Both the position numbers and the translations under genes were made by a program. Positions 23,051 through 33,534 of a stretch of DNA of 64,000 nucleotides are shown piece after piece; the first letter of the stretch is position 1, and every line of letters starts with the position of its first letter. The notes beneath the pieces were generated by a model. The model searched no databases. It saw nothing but the letters and a program-made list of their open reading frames with translations, and was not told the origin of the DNA. The DNA is from Gymnothorax reevesii (taxonomy: Eukaryota; Chordata; Actinopteri; Anguilliformes; Muraenidae), in assembly GCA_029721435.1 (NCBI GenBank), contig CM056573.1:153223947-153287946 (forward strand), given 5' to 3'.

Positions 23051-23950
23051 GTTAGAAATCGGTGATTTATATCTTTGTTTTTAGTATGTTTTAGTTTGCT
23101 ATTTATTTATTTATCATATTCTTTTTGAGTATGTATGTTGCTGTAAGATTGCGCTGTCTTTGGTCTTCAGTGTCTTCCTTTCGTTTCTGTCTCGTGGTGT
23201 CTGGTCAGTTTCATCACACTCTCTTCCCTGTATTTCGGTTAGGTAATTCCACGTCCTTCTCTCTGGCTGTTCTCATTGACTATCCACACCTGAGAGTAGT
23301 TTAGCAAGGCACGGGTGATTAGTTAGATTAGAGTTAGAACTCCACCTCTTTCCCCTCTCTCTCCTATCACCGTCCTCGCTTATCTAAGTTCCACCTCTCT
23401 CCACAGATGTCCTGTGTTTAGTTGGGATTCCACTTAATTTGTTAGTGTAAGACCCACTTTTTCTTCCGCTTCTTGTCGACTCGTTTCTTCCCATAGCTCG
23501 TCTTGGTCAAGTCTCGTTTCTGGTTTCGATTGTTGCTTTTGCTTGTTTCTTGTGAATCTCCCGTAAGTCTCGGATTGTTTGTATTACGTTGAGTGATTAC
23601 AGATTGATTGATTGTTATTACTTTGTCCTCCCTTATTCCCATTTTGTACCCATCTGTTTAGTCTCTCCTGTGTTCTCCCTTATCCCATCCAACTCCCATT
23701 TTCCCTTCCCCTTCCATTCCCTTAGCTCAGCCCCTTTGTTACTGTCTATGTGCGGACTGATTTCCTGGTTACTAGATTACTTTGCCTGTCCCCTGACTTC
23801 GATTCTGCCCATTCTGCATTTCTCTGTTTGCCTGGCTATTGATCCACTTCTGTCCCTGACCATGAGCTTTGTTAACCCTAATAAACAGGGTTTCAGTCTT
23901 TCCTTAATATCTCAGAAACTATTTAATACCTTTGTTGGGGCCAGAATGAA
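23051..23950 (+). repeat. Probable 3' LTR of the chromovirus
   Basis: A G-rich polypurine tract (GGTGGGGGAGGGGG) directly after the pol stop is followed by TTC|TGTTAGAAATC, a TG start. The block is T/C-rich and has a poly(A) signal (AATAAACAGGG) near 23880. No 5' LTR exists for comparison, so the end (…GAATGAACA) is only a guess. Confidence 0.5.
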
Positions 23951-24688
23951 CATTTATTCTTTGGACATGTGAAATGAATCATGATGAATTGATACATGAA
24001 ATGGGTACTAATAATATGAGCATATGAATTGGGTATGCATATGGAGTTTGTTCTGCAATCAAGTTGCATTATTATTATTAATTATTTTGAATGACTTACC
24101 TGTGCAACATGGTTTACCATAGCTTGTGTAGACTAATGAGAATATTATTTGACACCACTATTGCCTTCCTGAGCAGCTCATTTGTATATAGAGACCAGAA
24201 ATGGTAGCACGGCCTGTGAGCCTTTAAATTAGGTAATTATTGCACCTGAGTGTGAGACGGGGAAGTACAGCGGTAAAGTGTTTGACCATATCACAACTCG
24301 ACAAACTATTGTAAACCATCGCGACAGATTTCAAACTGACAACTTCATTTCTTGAGAGTTTGAATTGGAGGACGATGGGGAATATTTTGAGTTAACTGTG
24401 TACAGCAAATAAATGCAAGTTTTTTTTTGTTTACGTTAATTAACGTGCTGGATCTCCATTTGCTCAACTGTGAATTATGTGTCTTCAACCCCGCTTCAGT
24501 GGCTTACTTTTGAATCAATAGAAAGCCACTACAAACTTTTGGTCTAATTTGTTGTGAGCGTTCCTTATGTTCTGAATATTACCTGTGAAAATAATAAAAT
24601 TATACTTCCCAGTTTTTGAGAAATTCGGCGTTTTGGACTTAGAAAATCAGTGTTTGTACTCATTTTTTCAGTCTTTCCTTAATATGTC
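23951..24688. other. Unassigned AT-rich stretch
   Basis: No gene seen. Its last ~150 bp are repeated in direct orientation after the inverted-repeat element (25207-25350: TTTTTGAGAAATTC-GCATTT and CTCATTTTTTCAGTCTTTC). Confidence 0.45.
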
Positions 24689-25203
24689 AACAAGAGGCCT
24701 GTCGGCCTAGAGAGCTCTGCTGAGGATGGCTGATATAATCATATTGTTCTCGATCATGTTATTCTGCATCATGTTGTTCCTCATCATTGTTCTGGATCAT
24801 GTTGTCCTGAATCACGTTGTTCCAAATCATTGTTCTGGATCATGTTGTTCCGGACCATCATTCTGGATTAATTGTTCTGCATCATATTGTTCCACATCAT
24901 ATTGTCCTATGACAGTGTTAGAGGGATTGTGACTGCTATATTTGTGACGCACTGAGGGGAAGGGTATTTGTTGGTTGTTAGTATTACTTGATGGTAAGAT
25001 TGATTGCAATTTGCAATTTGGTTCTATTGTTATACAATGTACTACCTAAATTGAGAGACCAAACTGGTTCACAGTATATTCTGATTACCAAATGTCATGT
25101 GTGTTCATAATGCAATAGTTTTCAAGAATCTCTGAAATTAAGTCATGACATGGACATTTCACTCATCCTCAGTGGAGCTCTCTAGGCCAACTGGCCTCTT
25201 GTT
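24689..25203. mobile_element. Non-autonomous element with ~30-bp inverted ends
   Basis: The left end AACAAGAGGCCTGTCGGCCT, continuing AGAGAGCTC, is matched in inverse by the right end (GAGCTCTCTAGGCCAACTGG, then CCTCTTGTT). No coding sequence is present. The termini contain an internal palindrome (AGGCCTGTCGGCCT). A second right-type end occurs at 25414-25452. Superfamily and target duplication are not determined. Confidence 0.65.
24745..24915 (+). repeat. Minisatellite of TTGTTCTGGATCATG-like units
   Basis: About ten imperfect copies of a 14-17 bp unit (GTTCTGGATCATGTT, GTCCTGAATCACGTT, GTTCCAAATCATT) lie inside the inverted-repeat element. Confidence 0.7.
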
Positions 25204-26135
25204 GTCTAATTTGTTGTCCACCTACCTTATAATGTTCTGAATATCCCTTGCAAAAATTCAAACATTTTATGTCAAGATTTTTGAGAAATTCAGCATTTAG
25301 GAATCAGTGTTCGTGCTCATTTTTTCAGTCTTTCAGTAATGTGTCATATGTGTTAATATTGCAATAGTTTTCAAGGATTTCTGAAATGAAGTTATGACAT
25401 GGACATTTCAGTCGTCTTCAGCAGAGCTCTCTAGGCCGACAGGCCTCTTGTTTCTTTTCTAATCCATTGTGGTGGCGTACAAAACTCAAACAATGAGAAG
25501 TGTGATCTAAAATTGTGACTAAAACAATGATTTCATATATTTGAAGGCACGCACACACGCAAGCCTAGCTCAATGAAGTTTTTGGACTCCCTGAAGTAAC
25601 AAATGCCAGGATTTATTTATACAAGCACAATCTCTAGTGCCTTGGATAAAACTTCTCATACACAAAGCTGGCAAAATCTTAAAGTCACTGGAATTACAAA
25701 GAAAATCTTCAAAATTGACATCACATTTCGACTTTGTTCTTAAGCATCCACCAAAGTTTGAATGGAGAAAAAAAATAGCATTTATCTAAAATGCATAAAA
25801 ATATGCTGAATAGACTCATCAGAATGGTTCAAGGAGAGGAGGTTATTCATTCAAACTCGGTGATTTATTGAGCTCCCAACTGATAAATGGATTACTCAGT
25901 TTGGCATTTTCTTAGGATGTGAAGGTACTTGGCCAATTTATATCCAGTATCTGTGAATGGAAAATCTTTAGATTTGTATTTCTATTTTGGGAAAAGGCAG
26001 TCTTCATCTTCAACTTTGTGTAGTATGTACCCTGTACACCCCCTTGATTCAAAAAAGATATGAGAGAATTGATTATACCAGTTCCCAGGGACTTTGAGCA
26101 ATAAATCAAAATGTTAAAGAATAGATTTATTTTAC
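25204..26135. repeat. Direct repeat of the 24.5-25.2 kb unit, then unassigned sequence
   Basis: 25207-25452 repeats in direct order the flank and the right part of the preceding element, ending with another CTAGGCCGACAGGCCTCTTG terminus. 25460-26135 is intronic AT-rich sequence with no recognised feature. Confidence 0.5.
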
Positions 26136-26255
26136 CTGTGAAAACCTCAATCGTGACACTTGCACAATTTGTTTGGCTGGCAGAACATGTTGTTTGCTGC
26201 TGCATACATGGTGTAGTCCCCATGGGAATGCACATGAAACAATCCAATGAGTACA
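26136..26255 (-). CDS. Ly6/uPAR (LU) domain exon, N-terminal half of the domain
   Basis: On the minus strand the exon codes for YSLDCFMCIPMGTTPC followed by QQQTTCSASQTNCASVTIEV. The LxCxxC start and the later spaced cysteines are the first half of an LU domain. The acceptor is ATATTTCAG|TG and the donor CACAG|GTAAAA; both are phase 1. Joined to the signal exon (phase-1 G + TG = Val) and to the exon at 381-524 (phase-1 G + GG = Gly), it gives one complete ten-cysteine LU domain without a break. The reading frame runs on into the intron without meaning. It is probably functional coding sequence; transcription is unproven. Confidence 0.82.
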
Positions 26256-26939
26256 CTGAAATATATTTGGAGAAAGTTATTTTTAAAATAAAATATCATA
26301 TAATTGCTTTTACAACTCTGTCCCCTTCCAAGGTAACACTTCACTATCACTTTTTAATATATTGACCAGCATTGAAAACACACCAACTGAATTTCAAGGC
26401 CAATAAACAAATTGTGCATGCTTGTGTTGTGTAATTGTAATCAAAGTGTATTATGCCTCCTGAGAAGAAGACAAAATGCAAAATTGAAGTTTTCACGCAT
26501 TTTAATGCTATTTCAGGTCGAAAAAGGTAAAATAAAGATTTTTGTCACCAGGGCAAAATATAATGATGTCTGTCTGGGTCTGTTCACAAAATCTGGCCTT
26601 TCAATGAGTGGTACGGCAAAGGCCACCCAAAGTCAGTTGATAAACATCAGTATTAGATGGCTTATGAGGAGAGAACTTGATGAAAATGAGTAGAAACACA
26701 CCCTTGGAATGTTGCAAGCGTGCACACACCTCTGTGCTCTTGCCACGTGACAGCTTTGTCATTATTCCATCACTGGGAAGATGATGATGATGAAGATGAT
26801 ATTTATTGGTCCTTGCGGAAACTTGATTGACCAAAAGTTTGGGGATGCCTGATCTGTCAAGTGCCTGACTGTCCGCAGTTTCCCAGCCATGGTGTAAATT
26901 AAAGAATTAAGTTCATTCAAATTTACTCGAATGGCTCAG
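26256..26939. other. Unassigned intron sequence
   Basis: No gene. A ~25-bp string GACCAGCATTGAAAACACACC at about 26364 also occurs at 63148 (one mismatch) and inverted at 53263, so it belongs to a dispersed repeat or a shared intron sequence. Confidence 0.45.
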
Positions 26940-27115
26940 CAAAGTGATGTCAAAGAGTTCTTTGATTGCCATTTACATTGGAAATGGATGCAAAACTTAG
27001 AAAATAGATTTAAAAGAAACACATAACATAAAATAAGTGTCCTTTTCCCAAGACTAAAGAGATTAAGGAACTTCAGCCTCTTCTCATAGCTTTCATCTTT
27101 TATACCTGTAAAAAT
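26940..27115 (-). pseudogene. CR1/L2-like LINE, RT C-terminal piece
   Basis: The minus strand reads SYEKRLKFLNLFSLGKRTLI, the 'YE-RL--L-LFSLE-RRLRGD' segment near the end of CR1/L2 reverse transcriptases. It continues the LINE of 27986-28927 after an inserted repeat block. Confidence 0.6.
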
Positions 27116-27985
27116 CGTCTGCTGGCCTGAAGGCCTTCTGTCCCCCGTTGCAGAAGTGACCAGACACATGTGGCAAAAACAGTTTTGATGGATGAAAATA
27201 ATGTGGTGCATTGTACCACTAATAATGTGAAGTACAATGACGCTGTAGCTCATTGGTCATTTGTTGAACAGAGAGATGGATGAGGGATGGATCATTGTGA
27301 TATGAACCAAATATAACCATGGGTTATGAGAGAGATTACAATTTTCATGACTTGTGGATGATGGACGCATCGCCAAGGCATAGTTTTGTGCCCATGGCTG
27401 AGGTCAACCTAACAAGCCAATAAGAATGTCATATGAATTTAGTGAGCCTCCATCAAAGCTGTCAAAAGTTATTGCGAGTAGTGTTCCTCACATCTTTTTG
27501 CTCCTTGACCTTGAAAACTAGGTGAAGGTCACTCATCATAGAACTAGAGCAAGGCCTTCATGAGAGGCATATGTGGTGTGACTTTGGTGATCCTCCATCA
27601 AAGCTGTCAAAAGTTATTGCGAGTAGTGTTCCTCACATCTTTTTGCTCCTTGACCTTGAAAACTAGGTGAAGGTCACTCATCATAGAACTAGAGCAAGTC
27701 CTTCATGAGAGGCATATGTGGTGTGAATTTGGTGATCCTCCATCAAAGCTGTCAAAAGTTATTGCGAGTACAGTGTTCTTCACATGTTTTTGCTCAGTGA
27801 CCTTGAAAACTAGGTCAAGGTCAATCATCATTGAACTTGAGCAAGGCCTTCATGAGAGGCATATGTGGTGTGAATTTGGTGATCCTGCATCAAAAGCTGT
27901 CAAAAGTATTTGCGAGTACACTGTTCCCGGACGGACGGACGGACGAACAGCGTTTCTATGTCCCTCGTTCCGCGGGGCGACAGGG
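27116..27985 (+). repeat. Inserted block with ~147-bp tandem repeats, inside the LINE
   Basis: Units start near 27445, 27590, 27737 and 27880. Each carries GATCCTCCATCAAAGCTGTC, AAAAGTTATTGCGAGTA, TGACCTTGAAAACTAGGT and GCCTTCATGAGAGGCATATG. The block ends with four GGAC tetramers and CGTTCCGCGGGGCGACAGGG. It separates two consecutive pieces of LINE reverse transcriptase, so it inserted there. Its own ends and superfamily are not clear. Confidence 0.7.
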
Positions 27986-28927
27986 GAACAATTAGCTTAG
28001 TGGCTCTCCTTTCTTCTAGAGCCTCGATATCTTTCTGAAAGTATGGTCCCCAGAACTGTACACAATACTCCAGATGTGGTCTGAAGAATGTGTTGTACAA
28101 AAGAATTATCACCTCCTTGGATATGTGCTCAATACTTTTGTTAATGTATCCCAGCATTGGCTTTTTTAATTGCTACGGCATCATGCCTAGAGCCTGCGAG
28201 GGTTTGCTCAACAGTCACTTTTTTGTGTGGAGCACATTCCGGTTTTAAACCTCCCATGAAGTAATCTTGTCTAATGTTTTTACTACCTACATGTTTTGTA
28301 CAACTTTACATTTTGCTAAATTAAATTTCATTTGCTCCATTTCTGCCCAATTCTGGGTTCTATCCAAATCATCCTGATTCACTTTATTGGACTCAAACTA
28401 TTTGCCAAACCTCCCAATTTTTTGTAGTATAATCTGCAAATTTAACTAATTTGCTCTGAATATTCTTATCAAGGTCTTTAATGTAGATGAGGAACAGCAG
28501 GGGTCCCAACACCGATCCCTGGGGGACGCCAATCCCCACCATACCTAGCTCAGATGAGATACCACTGACCACCGCTCTTTGTGTTCTGTCCTGAAACCAG
28601 TTTTGAATCCACTTCAGAATACCTCTTGTAACTCCAATGGAGCTCATTTTAAAAATTAGTCAAATGCTTTCTAAAAATCCATGTCTATGACGTCATAAGC
28701 CTTGCTCTGGTCATAATTCTTGGTGGCCTCTTCAAAAAAATTCCAGAAAGTTTGCCAGGCATGACCTTCCCTTACAGAAACCATGTTGGCTATCCCTCAA
28801 GATATTACTACGTTCAAGAAATAAATCCAGCTCATCTTTTATGATTGAATCCTGTATTTTGCACGCAATGCAAACTCACTGGCTTGTAATTTCCTGGCTC
28901 AGTACGGTCCCCTTTCTTATATATTGG
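27986..28927 (-). pseudogene. CR1/L2-like LINE reverse transcriptase, central and 3' part
   Basis: Read on the minus strand from 28927: PIYKKGDRTEPGNYKPVSL, then GILKWIQNWFQDRTQRAVVS, GVPQGSVLGPLLFLIYIKDL, a mutated catalytic box (VKFADYTTK for FADDTK), and finally ISKEVIILLYNTFFRPHLEY with FWGPYFQKDIEALEERRATK. Order and motifs are those of Jockey-superfamily (CR1/L2) elements. Many frameshifts are present. The part before PIYKKGD lies 23 kb away at 52183-52545, because the large element from 28928 is inserted exactly here. Confidence 0.8.
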
Positions 28928-31900
28928 TAGGGCTGCGTCGATTCAGTAAATCGTGATTATTCTAAGCGCAATTAAAGTAGCTGCCACTATGAGGCAGACA
29001 GACGAGCTTGCTTATTTCCTTTTCTATGACACATACGTAATGCGGTCATTTGAAATGCTTCCGGGAAGAGAACTGCGTTTTGAAGCCCGCTAATTACCAA
29101 CAAGGTTGGACAGCCTCCATGGCTTTGGCCTAATTAGCTCACCTTAAATCAATTCCTGTGTACTTTGCCTAACTTGCAATCAAGCCGTTTATTCAGCCAA
29201 CTGACTAATCAAAACCAAAATGTGGCCTATAATGAGAAAAAAGAGATAATGAGAACCAGACAGACCTAACCAGGCTGCCGTGTTACATAATAAATCTGAA
29301 TAAATAGCAGACCTCTGAATTCCACCTCTCGTATAATTCTTACCTATCATTAAAAAGACTTTTTAAAAATAAAATCATTTTAAGATGGTCCTGGTTTTTA
29401 ATCGTTTCAAAACATACACGAAGTGAATAACATTTTGTGAAGCATATCGAACGTGAAAGTGAGAGAAATTACTTTTGCATTGCACACAATAGATAAATTC
29501 AGCGAAGACTTTGCAAACAAGTTCAGGCAAATGCAAATTTGTGCCTTTTTTTCTTTGATCATTGATTAACGTGAAAAAGTAATTCATAGCTCTTGATTTT
29601 GGTTAATTTTCAGCGACTAAATAGCATACACTGAAGGTGGAAAAAATTGTGTTTAAGCCTAGCCTATCGAATTGGACATGTAAATTGTTCCCACGCAGCA
29701 CGCCCAATCGTAAAACTAGAAATAATTTAGTAATCATTCAGGGAAGTAACTTTGCATTGTTCAGCTCGTGAAGGTCTACAAAGTCATCATCCTCTACCCG
29801 ACAATTGCTCTCAACCCCTTCCCAATTACTTTGCTCAATTTGCAATCGAACAGTTGATTCACTCAAGGCTAATGATTTAATTAGTTGACAGTCTGATTTA
29901 TTTATATATCATTTTTGTTTGTAGCATTTTAAAATTTAAATAACCGTGAAACACAACAGATTTGCCTGAATGTGTTTGCGAGATGATTTCTAATTTTGCA
30001 TTCCGCCGCGATGCAAACGAATGCTTTAACAATTTACTTGTCACATTCGATACGCTTAAAATGTTTTCCACCTTCCCTGTTTAGACGCTCAAAAGTAAAT
30101 TAAATCACATGCAATGAGTTACTTTATTTTAAATTAGGCACCGTAGAAAAAGTGCGCACCTAAAAAACGGGGAAACGTACTAATATTTTGCTGTAATAGC
30201 TTATGGTAACTCAATTTTATTCCGTACCAATTAAATAAGCACGTGCTGTGGGTGAACTGGAACTAAGTTAAAAAAAACCTGCCATTTGATTAGAAATTAT
30301 TATGCGAATGGGAAAAAAATTGGTCTTTTCCCAGAAAATGTTCTTCTTCAATGGCAATGTAAAATCAAAAGCTACAACACTGGTAAGAAGTTTATTTGTA
30401 TTCATTAGTATGTAATGACCTTGAACAATTTTTCATTTTGAGGAAACCCCATTTTAAGATTGACAATATTTTATTCCTTTTGCTGATCTTTTTATTTTTT
30501 ATTTTTCAAAAGCCTTTCAAATTTTCAGTACAAAGCTCTGGAAAGTCAAGTTGAGGTTCTGTGCCTATGCAGTCAACATTTCAGAGCATTTCTTTACATG
30601 AAAGAATTTTATAATGGAGGCGAATATGCAACCTGGGCCCAAATGTTTCAGTTTTTCCTCACTAGTTTTTCCCATTTTCATCCTAGCACCAATGAAACTG
30701 CCTTCATTTAATCTGCTCAATGTAGGGACCTTTCACAATCTTTATTTTTGGAGAAAAATTCCAACATTACTGGCAAATAAGCAGCCAGGACCCAAAATAT
30801 TCAGGTTTTTCTCAATAGCTTTTCCAATTTTCATCTTAGCACCAGGGAAATTGTTTTATTTTAGTCTGCCTCCACCTGGCCACCTTTCACAACCTTTATT
30901 TTTGGGGGGAAATTCCAACATTATGGGCAAATAAGCAGCCAGGACCCAATATATTTAGTTTTTTCTCAATAGCTTTTCCAATTTTCATTCTAGTACCAGG
31001 GAAATTGTTTTATTCTAGTCCGCCCCCATCTGGCCACCTTTCACAACCTTAATTTTTGGGGCAGAATTCCAACATAATGGGCAAATTAGCAGCCAGGACC
31101 CAAAATATTCAGTTATTTCTCAATAGCTTTTCCAATTTTCATCCTAGCACCAGGAAAACTGTTTTATTTCACTCTGCCCCCACCTGGCCTCCTTTCACAA
31201 CCTTTATTTTTGGGGGAAAATTCCAACATTATGGGCAAATTAGCAGCCAGGAACCAAAATCTACATTATTTTCTTAATTGTTTTTCCAATTTCACCATTG
31301 CGCCAGGGATACCGTTTTTTTTTTTTTTGTTTTTGTTTTTAAATCCTTGGTAATGTACTCACCTTTTATACACTTTTTTAAAGAAAGAAATTCCCAACAT
31401 TATGTGCAAAGATATATGTATATATTTTATATTAATTACTTTTATATTTTTGTTTTTTCAATTGTGTGTCCCATTTTCGTCATAGAACTTGTTATTAAAG
31501 TGTACTTCACATCATGTTCAGAACTTCATAGGTAACTGCATATTTTTAATTGCTTTAAAGCACAGGTTCAGTTCCAGTATGACTGAGAATGAGGTGGTGA
31601 ATTGTTCTGTGTGGTAAGTGCTCACCAAATCATCTTATTAACAAGGATGTTTTTCTTTTCTGTTTATTGTATTCTATTTTTTACATTTATTTTTTTATTT
31701 ATTTATAAGCAGTAAGGTAACTCCTATCCTTGCAATGCCACTGTGGGTAACACACTGTGAGGGCAAAAGATCAAAGGACCATGGGCGATAGTGGTGGGGC
31801 TCTGAAATTACTGAGCGTGTTCACAATCTCTCCCAAAACTCCAGAAGAGAGCTTACTCTCAATTGATCTCCCAGTGAAAAAAAAGAGGTAAAACCTAAAG

Positions 31901-32870
31901 GACTACATTTCCAATCCCACGGCCATTTAACCTGCGACATTCATACCCCTGGACAAGCAAGTGTAGCAGTGTTGACTGATTAAAAGAAGGTGAAGGGCTG
32001 CAGGGTGTGGAGTACTATTCAAGATGCTGAGTTTTTTTGCATAGCTGCTGTCCATGGTGCTGATACCTGGTGCTTTGTCATCTGTCTTTTGACTGCGGCT
32101 ATCAGAATGACACTTTGAGAGAGCATTTTGTCACGCTTGGAAAACAGTTTATTTCCTTGTTATATTTGTAGTCACCTTTGACATTCTTTCTTTAAAAAAC
32201 CCTGCAATATTGCAAAATATGCACCTGATTTGTATTTATTTATTTTGCTCAATTGCTTTTAGATTTCTCCATTTCACAACCTTTGTTTCTCAAAAAAAAA
32301 TTTTAATAATCTCAATTTGGTCATATGCGTGTAGTATATCATACGATTCCGGGTGCTTGAATTAGCTTGAAAATTTTACTCTATGCTCTGTAGCAGCATA
32401 TTTGAAGGACTGTGGAAAACTCAATTTCAAAGCCAGAGGCTTGATATTGCATATACACCTTCCCATACATGCTCTGTACTTTGTATTGTAAAACTGCCCC
32501 TCTGTGATGAATGAATCTCAAGATATTAAAGCTTGAAAATGGACAAAAACCAATTCTGTAAGCATTTTTGGCATGCTTTAGCAAAAAATGACACCATTCA
32601 CTAACATAAAATTTTTTTTAGAGAGATTAGATGTCTGTTATTGACACATCCAAATTTCCTGATGGGTTCCGCCTTATTTTCACAAAATGAATTTTTGAAA
32701 ATCACGCCTAGCATTCGAGACCTTTGAAGGCATATTCAAATGCTTACAAACTGCACTGAGTTTATGACACAGAGCTACAACTCCACAAAATGCTTAATTT
32801 CATTCATGTTAAATTGTACTTGAAGGGGCACACACACACAATCATTTGATATTGAAATATATTTCACCCC
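28928..32870 (+). repeat. Left inverted arm of the 23-kb element
   Basis: It contains the terminus, AT-rich non-coding sequence with internal inverted and direct copies (ATTTGCCTGAA near 29960 inverse to TTCAGGCAAAT near 29522), about five ~154-bp tandem units, and a non-coding inner part. The inner part (for example TGAATCTCAAGATATTAAAG near 32512) is matched in inverse at 40300. 29616-30620 has no counterpart that I could find in the right arm. Confidence 0.75.
30620..31300 (+). repeat. ~154-bp tandem repeats, left arm
   Basis: Boundaries recur at about 30632, 30785, 30938, 31093 and 31247. Each unit has CAGCCAGGACCCAAAATATT, AATAGCTTTTCCAATTTTCAT, CCTAGCACCAGGGAAA and CCACCTTTCACAACCTTTAT. 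The units are AT-rich and carry no conserved reading frame. The same unit occurs in inverse in the right arm with more copies. Confidence 0.9.
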
Positions 32871-33534
32871 AACATGGGTGAAAGTTGAATTTTGTTACAA
32901 ATCGTTACATTTCTGTTGAGCCATAAGTCAACGAAACATTTACATTCGAGAGGAAAAAAAAATTAACCTGTTTGCTTCAGATTGTAATTATCATATTGTC
33001 ATACTGCTTTCATAGTTTTCAGGACAGATTAGCAAAACACTTGAGTTAATCCCATCAGTCAGAAAGTAACCTCTGAATCTTGAGATGAAGCTGCATCCTT
33101 TAGTAGCAAGAAAGATATTCATGTAAAGTACTGACAATTACACAGCATAACTCTTGGTGTATTCCGAACCTGTGGTAGTCTTCAGTATATTACAACACAA
33201 CTGTAATGAAACATGGATCCAATGATGCAATCTTGAGGACTTAGTTTGATCTGATTAATTTTCATTGCTGAACCTATTTATATACTTATTAACGAATCCT
33301 GTTGAGACTTGCATAGATTGCGAAATTATTTTTGTGACCTCACCAGGATTATACCCAAAACCCTCTGATATCAGCAATCCATAACATGTTCAGACAAATT
33401 TTAGCCTCTGCATGCCTAAACAAGCTTCTAAACTTACAGCTTACAAAATCAAACATAATGTTCCTTATTTCTAAAGAAGCACTGCGGCGGGCTGTGGCAC
33501 AGACAAGGCAGGTGCAATGTGAATAGACGCCTTC

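Noticed and set aside
27430..27925. CRISPR-like array
   Set aside because: Units are ~147 bp, contiguous and without spacers, in a eukaryotic LINE.
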